Shown here in pieces: positions 17,150 to 25,297 of a stretch of 64,000 nucleotides of DNA. Position 1 is the stretch's first letter; the number at the start of each line of letters is the position of its first letter. This DNA comes from Massilia eurypsychrophila (GTDB taxonomy: Bacteria > Pseudomonadota > Gammaproteobacteria > Burkholderiales > Burkholderiaceae_D), in contig NZ_PDOC01000012.1 in the NCBI RefSeq assembly GCF_002760655.1, positions 1 to 64,000 on the forward strand. Reading direction: 5' to 3'. Made by a program: the position numbers and the translations under genes. Below the pieces are notes generated by a model. That model had not been told where the DNA came from and did not search any database. It was given only the letters and a program-made list of their open reading frames with translations.

Positions 17150-17216
17150 ACTAAATTTAGTTATTCATCTTAGCGTTAAGACTAACATAATCCGCGTCGA
17201 CAAAGGGCTAAATTTG
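17150..17216 (-). promoter_or_regulatory. Probable HipB operators
   Basis: Perfect 12-bp palindrome ACTAAATTTAGT (17150-17161) lies 10 bp before the hipB start, an imperfect CTTA-GCGT-TAAG (17169-17180) follows, and a half-matching CTAAATTTG (17208-17216) is further out. Repeated similar palindromes in front of an XRE antitoxin suggest autoregulation. This stretch is markedly AT-richer than its surroundings. Confidence 0.5.
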
Positions 17217-17311
17217 CTTCTACACTAATATTATGAGACATTTTTATTGTTAAAGCTAAATCTGCCGATCGCCAGAAAAAGGAAAATGCCATCTGAATTG
17301 TGCTCGGAATA

Positions 17312-17356
17312 AGCGAGCCGCGCTGGTTCCTGCACGGCCTGTTCGGTTGAGTGCGC
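17312..17356 (+). repeat. 45-bp direct repeat, copy 2 (displaced imuB 3' end)
   Basis: Second copy of the imuB tail (codons ..SEPRWFLHGLFG, stop, and 6 bases), 1843 bp from copy 1, lying alone in an intergenic region without the rest of the gene. See copy 1 at 15469-15513. Confidence 0.85.
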
Positions 17357-17424
17357 ACACTTGCCGATCGTGAAGATATGGCGCACAGTGCAACAAACAA
17401 TACCAATGGAAGCGGGGGCCGGAC

Positions 17425-18183
17425 ATGCGAAGCGAACGACAGGATTTTCCCGGAGCGGAAGGCCAGCAGCTAGCGGCGCGGCTCGATGCGCCGGACGGCC
17501 CGATCAGGGCCTACGCCCTGTTTGCCCACTGTTTCACCTGTGGCAAGGATGTGTTCGCGGCAAGCCGCATCGCGCAGGCGCTCACCGAGCATGGCATCGC
17601 GGTGCTGCGTTTCGACTTCACCGGGCTGGGCGCCAGCGAAGGCGAGTTCGCCAACACCAACTTCTCGTCGAACGTGGCCGACCTGGTCGCGGCTGCCGAC
17701 TTTCTGCGCACCAGCAAGCAGGCGCCGCGCATCCTGATCGGCCACAGCCTGGGCGGCGCGGCGGTGCTGTCGGCGGCCGCGGCGGTGCCTGAAGTGCAGG
17801 CAGTGGTCACCTTGGCCGCGCCAAGCGACCCCGAGCACGTTCGCGGTTTGCTGGGCCATTCCTTGGGCGCGATCGAAGAGAGCGGCGAGGCCGACGTGCA
17901 ACTGGCCGGGCGGCCTTTCAAGATCAAGCGCCAGTTCCTGATCGACGCGGCCAGCCATCATTTGACGCAGAAGATATCCACCCTGAAGCGGGCGCTGCTG
18001 GTGATGCATTCGCCGCGCGACGCGACGGTCGACATCAGCAATGCCTTGACGATTTTTTCAGCGGCAAAGCACCCGAAGAGTTTCATCTCGCTCGACGACG
18101 CCGATCACCTGCTCGCGCGCAGGGAAGACGCGACATACGTGGCGGCGATGATCGCCGTGTGGAGCGAGCGGTACTTGAAATAG
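17425..18183 (+). CDS. Alpha/beta fold hydrolase
   Basis: 252 aa. It has [10 protein letters not shown] (oxyanion region), [16 protein letters not shown], the nucleophile elbow GHSLGGAAV, a HSPRDATVD acid region and the catalytic His in DDADHLL. This resembles the hydrolase half of the hydrolase-OsmC fusion proteins (the HCFTCGKD signature), but the OsmC domain is absent; the frame stops at YLK. Substrate unknown, cytoplasmic. It starts 69 bp after the displaced imuB tail. Confidence 0.85.
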   Translation: MRSERQDFPGAEGQQLAARLDAPDGPIRAYALFAHCFTCGKDVFAASRIAQALTEHGIAVLRFDFTGLGASEGEFANTNFSSNVADLVAAADFLRTSKQAPRILIGHSLGGAAVLSAAAAVPEVQAVVTLAAPSDPEHVRGLLGHSLGAIEESGEADVQLAGRPFKIKRQFLIDAASHHLTQKISTLKRALLVMHSPRDATVDISNALTIFSAAKHPKSFISLDDADHLLARREDATYVAAMIAVWSERYLK

Positions 18184-18262
18184 CGTACTTCAAGTAGACC
18201 GCATTACAGGAGTCGCAAAGCAATCACCGGATCGCTGGCCCCAGGCTGCTGCCGCGTTGTTC

Positions 18263-20674
18263 TCACGCGTATTGCCACTCCTGGGTTTGCTTGATCGTAA
18301 GCCTTGCGGCACGCGTCGCCGGAATGTAACTGGCCACCAACGCTGCCGACACGGCCACTGCAAACCAGAGGGCAACTGCGACCGGTGACAACTGTAGCGA
18401 GATGTTCTGGTTGGAAATGGATGCCAGCATTGCACCCACCGCTGCCGAGGGCATCGCTGCGACCGCGACCGCGGCCAGCGCGCTGGCGAACGCGGTCAGT
18501 ATTCCCTCATACAGTACGCTGCGTACCACCGCGCCTGAAGAAGCGCCAAGCGCGCGCATCACACCGAATTCCCTGGTTCGTTCCAGCACGCTGTTGCCAA
18601 GCGATGAGGCAAGTCCGAGCAGGCCGACCACGGCCATCATGGTTGCAATAAATCCAAGCGCCCATACCAGGATATATATGTGCGCCCCCTGCGCTGCCGA
18701 AAACGATGTTTCGGTCAGCGAGGTTTTTACGCTGACGCCACCTGCCGCCAGGGCTGTGATGACCGTTGACGCAGCCGATGGAACTTGCGCTTTGTCAATG
18801 AGCGAGATTCGCACCGCATTGACGGCGCCACCGGAGCCGGTGGTCTCGGCAAAGTCCGCCGGCGACACGTAGACCGCGCCTGGCGCCAGGATGTCTCGCA
18901 CAATGCCCACCACTTTGAACGTTCGTGTCTGCTCCTCAATCTTCACGGTGATCATGCCGCCGACTTTAGCGCCAGGAAATACCGTTGACAGTGCTTGATG
19001 ATTTAGTACTGCGGCGCCCCTGTCTTCAGGCCGCAGCCAGCGACCGGCAAGCATGTTCAAGGCGACCAATGTCGTATCGGCAGGGGCGGCGCGTAACGAG
19101 AAGCTGCCATGCCCACCGTCGGGGTAGCGGCGTGATATGGAAATGCCGCCTTCCCCGGCGAGCGCTGCCGGCGCAATGCTCCATCCCTCCGCCCGCCGTA
19201 CCGCCGCAATGGCGCCGATCAACCCCATCAGGCGATCGGACGGCGCGGCTTCGTCCAATCGCAGCTCAAGGTCGAACTTGCGATCGGCCGCAGCCTGGGC
19301 GACATTGTTTTCCCAGGCTGCCCGCAGGTTCATGCTGGTTAAGAACATCGCGCCTGCGCCCGACAGCAACAAGATGGTCATCAAGAATCGGGAACGCCGC
19401 CGCAGCACGTTACGCAGGGCAAGCGTGAAAGCAGGATCGCGCACAGCGGCGCGCTGGAGCCAGCGCCGTGTCCACGCAGCGCCCGGCGTGTCGCGGCTGA
19501 CGTCCCGGTCCTGCATCGCCGACTGCACTGTCAAGCGAGTGGCCGCAAGGATAGGCGCCAGCGCTGCGGCCAGCGGGGCTGCGACACCGAGGACGATGGT
19601 CGCTGCGTACAGGTGCCAGGGAAGGGCCATGCTGGCAATGCGCAGATTGAGTAGTTCCGCCACAGCGGCCACCAATGCGCGCCCGCCCATCACGCCAAGC
19701 GGCAACGCGACGACAAGAGCGAGGCCCGCGAGAGCGCCGATCATGCCAAGATACAGGCCCGACAGCTGAAGCCGGCTCGCGCCGATTGCCTTCATGATAG
19801 CCATCTGGCGCACCTGCTGGCTGAGCAGTCCGCTGATGATCGTTGCGGTCAGTACACTACCGAGCAGCAGCACAAGCAGACTGAATATGAATAGCATCAG
19901 CAGCACGGTATTCATCTGGGACTGATGCGGATGCTGCATCGGCGGCGGAATACGCACTTCATGCACCTGAACGCCACGCGCCTGCAGCCACTGAGACAGC
20001 CCGCGCGCTGTAATTTCGATGGCAGCGCTATCGGCGGTCCCATGGGCGACGACGATCTTGAGCAAGTTCAGAGGCACCTGTTCGCCGAAGCGCGCCAGCG
20101 TTGCCGGTGTTGCATAGCCATAAAGGACTTGCTCCTGGCGCGCCGGTGCGAGCCCCGGATCGTGGACCACGCCGCCAACGACAATACGATGGCTTCCCGC
20201 GCGCCGAAACTCGACGGTCAGGCTTTGCCCGAGCGCCCCTGCCGACAAGCCAAGCGCACTACGCTCGATGAGCAGTGTCCCTGCGGGCGGGGGCCAGCTG
20301 CCGGCCTCCCGACCCAGCGTATTGATGCGCAATTGCGCAAAGTCGGGAACAACAAATATGCGCATAGGTAACCATTTACCCGGCGCGATCTCAACACGCG
20401 CCGTGGTAGTCGCGGCGAGTTCTGCAGCCGCAATATTGGGCCGACGCGCAATCTGCTCCAGCAGATCGGCATCGATCTGGCCAACCGTCTCTAGCTGCGC
20501 CGATGCAGGGTTGGTGTCGTTATAGTTTCGCGGGACCTCGCGCGCCAGCACGGTGTAGGCGCCAAGCATGGTAACGACCGCGGCAATACTGACGGCAAGC
20601 GCCAGAACGACCATCAGCAGGCGGCCTCGTGCAAGGCGTACATCGCGCAGGATCTTGATCCAGCGCGGGCTCAT
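18263..20674 (-). CDS. ABC transporter permease, FtsX/MacB type with two FtsX domains
   Basis: 803 aa. ATG 20674 is used because it overlaps the ATPase stop by 4 bp (ATGA). The protein has an N-terminal membrane segment (RLLMVVLALAVSIAAVV), a periplasmic MacB_PCD-like region, a first FtsX domain (ATIISGLLSQQVRQMAIMKAIGAS), a second N-terminal segment (RRRSRFLMTILLLSG), another periplasmic region and a second FtsX domain (REFGVMRALGAS), about ten membrane spans in all. Such LolC/YtrF-like permeases work as mechanotransmission exporters with a LolD-like ATPase. The substrate is unknown; the divergent TetR regulator suggests an inducible efflux role. Confidence 0.9.
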   Translation of the reverse strand: MSPRWIKILRDVRLARGRLLMVVLALAVSIAAVVTMLGAYTVLAREVPRNYNDTNPASAQLETVGQIDADLLEQIARRPNIAAAELAATTTARVEIAPGKWLPMRIFVVPDFAQLRINTLGREAGSWPPPAGTLLIERSALGLSAGALGQSLTVEFRRAGSHRIVVGGVVHDPGLAPARQEQVLYGYATPATLARFGEQVPLNLLKIVVAHGTADSAAIEITARGLSQWLQARGVQVHEVRIPPPMQHPHQSQMNTVLLMLFIFSLLVLLLGSVLTATIISGLLSQQVRQMAIMKAIGASRLQLSGLYLGMIGALAGLALVVALPLGVMGGRALVAAVAELLNLRIASMALPWHLYAATIVLGVAAPLAAALAPILAATRLTVQSAMQDRDVSRDTPGAAWTRRWLQRAAVRDPAFTLALRNVLRRRSRFLMTILLLSGAGAMFLTSMNLRAAWENNVAQAAADRKFDLELRLDEAAPSDRLMGLIGAIAAVRRAEGWSIAPAALAGEGGISISRRYPDGGHGSFSLRAAPADTTLVALNMLAGRWLRPEDRGAAVLNHQALSTVFPGAKVGGMITVKIEEQTRTFKVVGIVRDILAPGAVYVSPADFAETTGSGGAVNAVRISLIDKAQVPSAASTVITALAAGGVSVKTSLTETSFSAAQGAHIYILVWALGFIATMMAVVGLLGLASSLGNSVLERTREFGVMRALGASSGAVVRSVLYEGILTAFASALAAVAVAAMPSAAVGAMLASISNQNISLQLSPVAVALWFAVAVSAALVASYIPATRAARLTIKQTQEWQYA

Positions 20675-21384
20675 TTGTTTGCCCTCGGCGACTGCACATC
20701 GCTGGTGATGATACCGTCGCACAGCGTGATGGTGCGAGTAAAAAACCGGGCGAAGTCGTGTTCATGGGTAACGATAATGAGCGTCCTGCCTTCCTTCGCG
20801 AGCGCGGCGAGCAAAGACATCACATCGTCGGCAGTGGCCGAATCGAGATTTCCGGTTGGCTCATCGGCGACTAGGATCGGCGGATCGTTGGCCAACGCAC
20901 GCGCGATCGCAGCCCGCTGCTGCTGGCCGCCCGACAGGTCAGCCGGCAGTTTGTCGGCCTGGTCGGCAATCCCAAGCCGCTCCAGCAGCGCCATGGCACG
21001 CGGACGGCGCTCGGCGCGTGCGAAGGTGGCGCAAAAATCCATCGGCAGCATCACGTTCTCGGCGACGGTCAATGTCGGCAGCAATTGAAAGAATTGAAAA
21101 ATCACGCCCACATGACGGCCGCGCCACGCCGTCAGCGCGTTTTGCGACATGCTGTGTATCGGGTTGCCGCCAATGTAGATCGTTCCCGTGCTTGGGCTGT
21201 CAATTCCGGTGAGTAAATTGGTCAAGGTGGTTTTACCGCTGCCCGATTTACCGACCACGGCCACGCATTCACCTGCGCCGATATCAATGCTGACGCCGGA
21301 AAGTGCGGCAAACCGGCGTGAACCGGTGATGTAGTCGCGGCCGATGTTCTCCAGAACGATCTGTCCTGACTGGTTGGTTCTCAT
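20671..21384 (-). CDS. ABC transporter ATP-binding protein (LolD/MacB family)
   Basis: 237 aa. Walker A GKSGSGKTTL, Q-loop FQFFQLLPTLT, signature LSGGQQQRAAIARAL, Walker B PPILVADEPTGNLDS and the H-loop THEHDFA are all intact. It energises the permease encoded directly downstream (4-bp overlap). Promoter region is shared with the divergent TetR gene and contains inverted repeats. Confidence 0.93.
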   Translation of the reverse strand: MRTNQSGQIVLENIGRDYITGSRRFAALSGVSIDIGAGECVAVVGKSGSGKTTLTNLLTGIDSPSTGTIYIGGNPIHSMSQNALTAWRGRHVGVIFQFFQLLPTLTVAENVMLPMDFCATFARAERRPRAMALLERLGIADQADKLPADLSGGQQQRAAIARALANDPPILVADEPTGNLDSATADDVMSLLAALAKEGRTLIIVTHEHDFARFFTRTITLCDGIITSDVQSPRANK

Positions 21385-21413
21385 GCATGTTCCTTGTTGT
21401 TGTTAGGAATATG

Positions 21414-21467
21414 GAACATACTGTTCGGAAGATGAAAAGGCCCGAACAGAGCGCATTGTTTTGTTCG
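21414..21467. promoter_or_regulatory. Candidate TetR-family operators between ABC exporter and regulator
   Basis: A perfect inverted repeat GAACA-TAC-TGTTC (21414-21426) and a second pair CGAACA (21443-21448) / TGTTCG (21462-21467) lie in the 118-bp divergent intergenic region. The shared GAACA/TGTTC half-site suggests one regulator binding both. Confidence 0.55.
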
Positions 21468-21502
21468 CTGTGGAATAGCTCTATGAGATATGTTCGAGAA
21501 CG

Positions 21503-22075
21503 ATGGCAGACAAGATAGACCGCCGGGTTCGGCAGACGCGCGCAGCGCTGCTCAATGCGCTGCCCGCACTCATGATGGAGCGGGGATACGAGCGCATCAC
21601 GATTCAGAATCTGCTCGAACGCGCCGATGTGGGGCGCGCCACGTTTTACGCCCATTTCGACAGCAAGGATGACCTGCTCGCCGGCAGCGTGGCGAATCTG
21701 CGTACGTGGCTCGTTCAAGCATGGCGCACCGAGCCGGACCAGCGGCTGGGATTCACGCTACCGTTATTTCAGCATCTGGCATCGCACCGCGCGATCTACG
21801 AAAAATCGATCGCGCCGGCGAGCGAAATGTCGGTCGAGCGGCATGTCCGCCAGATGCTCGATGGATTGGTGCGCGAAGATTTGGCGAATCGCCGCGGACA
21901 AGGTGCGCAGGCTGCCGCTGTGGAGCTGGCAGTGCATTACGTCATTGGTGCGCTATGGTCGATCATCGTCTGGTGGGTGGCAAGCGGCATGCGTCTGCCC
22001 CCGGCCGAGATCAATGCGATTTTTCAGCGGCTTGCGTTCCCAGGGCTCGATGTGACACTGGGCGAGAAACTGTAG
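21503..22075 (+). CDS. TetR/AcrR family transcriptional regulator
   Basis: 190 aa. N-terminal HTH: RRVRQTRAALLNAL, GYERITIQNLLERADVGRATFYAHF, typical of TetR. The C-terminal ligand domain (AVHYVIGALWSIIVWWVASG) resembles the TetR_C_33-like group. It is divergent from the ABC exporter and probably represses it through the GAACA-N3-TGTTC sites. There is no strong RBS before the ATG at 21503, so the start is moderately sure. Confidence 0.9.
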   Translation: MADKIDRRVRQTRAALLNALPALMMERGYERITIQNLLERADVGRATFYAHFDSKDDLLAGSVANLRTWLVQAWRTEPDQRLGFTLPLFQHLASHRAIYEKSIAPASEMSVERHVRQMLDGLVREDLANRRGQGAQAAAVELAVHYVIGALWSIIVWWVASGMRLPPAEINAIFQRLAFPGLDVTLGEKL

Positions 22076-22161
22076 CAGGGCTGTAAGCGGCAACGGGCGA
22101 GCCGCGAGGAGGACGGCTGCCAAACTGCAGATGCAACGAAGGTTAAAACGCCACCCACGCA

Positions 22162-22512
22162 CTACTCGTCGTCAAATTCCTCGGCCAGGTTCTTCCAGCC
22201 CTTTTTCTTGGCGAACTCGCTGAACTCTTCCGGCGCTTCCAGCACGATCAGCTTGCTGTCTTGCAGGCCTGGATCGCTGTGCTCGAAGTTCGGCCCAACG
22301 TAGCCCAGCGCGCGCAGGCGGTCGATGATGTTGCCGACCAGCGCCTTGTCCTTGTACAGCCCGCTTTCGATGGGCTGCGAGAAGTCCACGTACACGTCAA
22401 TAATTCCGTAGCCCTCATCGAAAATGCGAATTGCCTTGACGTCGTGGGAACGGCCGCTGCTGTCGGCGGCCTTGAACGGGCCACTCAGTTGGATGTCGGT
22501 ATCTGTAGTCAT
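22162..22512 (-). CDS. Conserved hypothetical protein, 116 aa
   Basis: Start taken at MTTDTDIQLSG (22512), since the six codons upstream look unrelated. The protein is acidic and soluble with no signal peptide or membrane segment: AIRIFDEGYGIIDVYVDFSQPIESGLY, then a helical end KKKGWKNLAEEFDDE. I do not recognise a named domain. It lies 25 bp downstream of the M61 peptidase gene on the same strand? No: the peptidase ends at 22538, so this gene follows it closely and could be cotranscribed. Confidence 0.7.
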   Translation of the reverse strand: MTTDTDIQLSGPFKAADSSGRSHDVKAIRIFDEGYGIIDVYVDFSQPIESGLYKDKALVGNIIDRLRALGYVGPNFEHSDPGLQDSKLIVLEAPEEFSEFAKKKGWKNLAEEFDDE

Positions 22513-22537
22513 AGTTTCAGCATACACCATCAGGAAA

Positions 22538-24439
22538 TTACTTGACGGCCTTCAGGATCGTGCCCAGCCGGTCCTTGCTGCCGGCGATGCGCTCGAGGTG
22601 CGGGTAGCGCGCGCCGCCATGGTAATCGAGCGCAATGGTGCGGTAGTTGGAGCCCTGTTTCACCAGCAAGTCGATCGGCGCCTTGCTGCCCTTGGCCGCC
22701 TTGATGGCAGCCTTCAGCACCTCGGCCTTGTAGGCGCGGTTGTTGACGGCGACGATGCTGCTGTTGCCGGCCAGCCCGGCGCGAAAGGCGACGCCATCCC
22801 ACACGACGCCGGCGATGGCGCCATCCTGCTTGACCGAGATGCCCAGCGAATAGCTGAAGTCGCTTGACTTGCTGCGCTCTTCGCTGGCCTTGGTGGCGTC
22901 GCTCGGCGCGTCCTTGTAGACCAGCTTCCAGCCGGCCCGCGCCAGGCCGTCGAGCGGCGCGCCGCTGCCGTGCCCGTCGAGGCGGCTGCGCAGGAAGGGC
23001 GCCCAGTCGAACGCCTGCACCTTGTTCAATGCGGCAACGACGTCGGCGAAGGTGTAGAACGCCGGCACGAAGCTGCCGTTGTTGATGCCGTAGAAGGCGC
23101 GCGCGAAGTCATCCAGCGAACGGGTGTCGCCCGACATCTCGCGGATCTTGGTGTCGACGTCGAGCCAGATGAACATGCCTTCGACGTAATAGTCTTCGCT
23201 GCGCTGCCAGTTGCTCCAGCCAAGCGCGCGCCGGCCGTTGATGATCGGGTCGTTGACGGTGTCCTGCATCGCGCGCCACGAGCGGCCCTGTACGTTGTCG
23301 TACAGCGCGGCGAGCGCGGCAATGCCGTTGCGCGTGCCGTTCTCGGAGATCAGGCCGGAGCGTGCGGCCAGCACCTTGCCCCAGTATTGCGTCTGGCCCT
23401 CGTACACCCACAGCAATTCGTTTTGCAGCGGCACGTTAAAGTTCGGCACATCCTGGCCGGCAGGGCGACGGAACTTGCCGTCCCACGAGTGGACGTATTC
23501 GTGCGGCAGCAGTTCGCGCCCCGACTCGCTCCTGGCCCAATCGGTGAAGTAGCCCGGCTTGACGCCGTTCTCGCTCGACTGGTGATGCTCGCGGCCGATG
23601 CCGCCGAACTCGTCCGACAGGGCGAACAGGAAGTCGTAATGGTTGTAATGATACGAGCCGAACAGCTTGGCCGCCTGCTTGACCATCGCGCGGTGCGCCT
23701 CGATCTGCTCCGGCGTCGCTTCCAGGCTTTCCGGATTGTCGGCGACGATGTTCAGGTGTACCGGCACCTTGGCGCCCGGATCGAGGTCGATACGCTTGAA
23801 GTAGCGGCCGGCAAACAGCGGCGAGTCGATCAGCGTTTCCAGGTCCAGCGGCTTGAAGGCCACTTCGTTGCCGTTGCGCCCGGCCGTCTCGAGCGCGCTG
23901 CCGAACTGCCAGCCGTCCGGCAAGGTCAGGTTCGGCTGCACCGTGATGCGGCGGCTGTTGTAGCCGGCCGGATACAAGGTCACCGACGGCCACTGCACGC
24001 CGAGGATCTCGTTGGTCATCGTGATGCGTCCCTGCGCGCTGTCGAGCGGCGACAGGAACTGGTACTCGGCCTCGAGCGTGCTGACGCCTTCCGGCACCGT
24101 GACGTGGAAGGCGTGCACATGCACCGGGTCGCGCACCCACTCGACCGGCTTGCCGTTGCCGGTGAACTTCAGGCCGGCCAGCTGCGTCAGCGGGCCGCTC
24201 GGACCATGATTGCCGGGCAGCCACTGCGGGTACAGCATCGTCAGCGGACCCGGCTTGACCGGGATCGACATCTTCATGCGGAAAATTTGCTGGCTCAGGT
24301 TGGTCGCATCGACCTTCAGCACGATGGTGCCCGGATACGGCTGGTCGAGCGGCGGCGGCACCGCGGCGCTGGCCGGCAGGGCGATCGCGGCGATCAGGGC
24401 GACGAGGGGCAGGAGGCGGAACTTGAACGGTGCGGTCAT
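22538..24439 (-). CDS. M61 family glycyl aminopeptidase with PDZ domain
   Basis: 633 aa from ATG 24439; a longer frame upstream lacks family character. Signal peptide RLLPLVALIAAIALPASAA indicates export. Order: M61_N beta domain, M61 catalytic domain with HEYVHSWDGKFRRP (HExxH zinc site) and the downstream LLWVYEGQTQYW Glu ligand, then a C-terminal PDZ region (VWDGVAFRAGLAGNSSIVAVN). These enzymes remove N-terminal Gly/Ala from peptides. Length agrees with the family (about 600-640 aa). Confidence 0.9.
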   Translation of the reverse strand: MTAPFKFRLLPLVALIAAIALPASAAVPPPLDQPYPGTIVLKVDATNLSQQIFRMKMSIPVKPGPLTMLYPQWLPGNHGPSGPLTQLAGLKFTGNGKPVEWVRDPVHVHAFHVTVPEGVSTLEAEYQFLSPLDSAQGRITMTNEILGVQWPSVTLYPAGYNSRRITVQPNLTLPDGWQFGSALETAGRNGNEVAFKPLDLETLIDSPLFAGRYFKRIDLDPGAKVPVHLNIVADNPESLEATPEQIEAHRAMVKQAAKLFGSYHYNHYDFLFALSDEFGGIGREHHQSSENGVKPGYFTDWARSESGRELLPHEYVHSWDGKFRRPAGQDVPNFNVPLQNELLWVYEGQTQYWGKVLAARSGLISENGTRNGIAALAALYDNVQGRSWRAMQDTVNDPIINGRRALGWSNWQRSEDYYVEGMFIWLDVDTKIREMSGDTRSLDDFARAFYGINNGSFVPAFYTFADVVAALNKVQAFDWAPFLRSRLDGHGSGAPLDGLARAGWKLVYKDAPSDATKASEERSKSSDFSYSLGISVKQDGAIAGVVWDGVAFRAGLAGNSSIVAVNNRAYKAEVLKAAIKAAKGSKAPIDLLVKQGSNYRTIALDYHGGARYPHLERIAGSKDRLGTILKAVK

Positions 24440-24571
24440 GGCGGCGAAGAATGTTAAGTGGTCTAAAGAAACAGGTTTCGGAGTGTAGCACGGCGCAAAA
24501 CGGGGGTGTGTCGGCAAGTATCGGCAAATATTTTTCGGTCTATTGGGCAAAAAACCGTATTTTTCAAGGCC

Positions 24572-24600
24572 TTGAAATGCCTCTTGCCCATCACTAGATT
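24572..24600 (+). promoter_or_regulatory. Promoter of the Hsp20 gene
   Basis: TTGAAA (24572-24577), 17-bp spacer, TAGATT (24595-24600), a good sigma-70-like promoter. The preceding C makes CTTGAAA, the sigma-32 -35 element, and CCCAT at 24588-24592 resembles a sigma-32 -10, but the spacing (9 bp) is too short for a standard heat-shock promoter. Confidence 0.55.
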
Positions 24601-24636
24601 GGATGCATCGGATGCTCATCAGAGGTCCGAAACTTA

Positions 24637-24656
24637 TCGCTTAACTTCTAAAAGGA
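24637..24656 (+). promoter_or_regulatory. Candidate ROSE-type RNA thermometer over the Hsp20 RBS
   Basis: In the leader, UCGCU (24637-24641) can pair with the Shine-Dalgarno AGGA (24653-24656) with the central G bulged, which is the signature pairing of ROSE elements, and flanking A-U pairs extend the stem. The SD is 8 nt before the ATG. This would melt with heat and expose the RBS. Inference from sequence only. Confidence 0.45.
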
Positions 24657-24664
24657 TATTTATC

Positions 24665-25117
24665 ATGCGTACATTTGACCTGACCCCTCTCTACCGTTCC
24701 GCTATCGGCTTCGACCGCCTGGCCAACCTGCTCGAGCAGCGCGCCGACGCCCAGCCCAGCTATCCGCCATACAACATCGAGCTGGTCGGCGAAGACCAGT
24801 ACCGGATCGTGATGGCCGTTGCCGGCTTCGACCGTTCGGAAGTGGAGATCATCGCCGAGCGCGATTCGCTGCACATTGCCGGTCGCAAGCAGAAGGATGA
24901 CCAGCAGCGCACCTACCTGCACCGCGGCATCGCTGCGCGCGACTTCGAGCAGCGCTTCCAGCTGGCTAACCATGTCAAGGTCACCACTGCCACCTTCAAC
25001 AACGGCATGCTGACCATTGAACTGGTGCGCGAAGTGCCCGAGGCGCTCAAGCCGCGCAAAATCGTCATCGACGGTGGCGACAACGTGCAGGCGATCGAGC
25101 AGCGCCAGGCGGCGTAA
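24665..25117 (+). CDS. Small heat-shock protein Hsp20 (IbpA family)
   Basis: 150 aa. It opens MRTFDLTPLYRSAIGFDRLANLLE as in IbpA/B. The alpha-crystallin domain has YNIELVGEDQYRIVMAVAGF, SEVEIIAERDSLHIAGRK, and IAARDFEQRFQLANHVKVTTATFNNGMLTIEL. ATP-independent holdase binding unfolded proteins in the cytoplasm. Has its own promoter, a possible RNA thermometer and a downstream intrinsic terminator, so it is probably monocistronic. Confidence 0.94.
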   Translation: MRTFDLTPLYRSAIGFDRLANLLEQRADAQPSYPPYNIELVGEDQYRIVMAVAGFDRSEVEIIAERDSLHIAGRKQKDDQQRTYLHRGIAARDFEQRFQLANHVKVTTATFNNGMLTIELVREVPEALKPRKIVIDGGDNVQAIEQRQAA

Positions 25118-25190
25118 CTTCGCCCAGGCCGCATGAAGGGGGCTGGTCACGCAGGGTCAGATCCCGCACGCGCCGACGGCCGAAATGGAA

Positions 25191-25220
25191 AGGGCGCTCG
25201 CATGCACGGGGCGCCCTTTT
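25191..25220 (+). terminator. Intrinsic terminator after Hsp20
   Basis: Stem AGGGCGC (25191-25197) / GCGCCCT (25211-25217) followed by TTTT. It lies 74 bp after the Hsp20 stop and before the protease gene. Confidence 0.75.
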
Positions 25221-25297
25221 GCACACTTAAGCTAACCCTAAGTCTGCAGGTGCACACTGCAGTCATCGACAAACCACTATCTCGCAGGAGTACGACA

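Noticed and set aside
24571-24592. Sigma-32 promoter (CTTGAAA..CCCAT) for Hsp20
   Set aside because: The spacer is only 9 bp; the sigma-70-like pair with a 17-bp spacer fits better.
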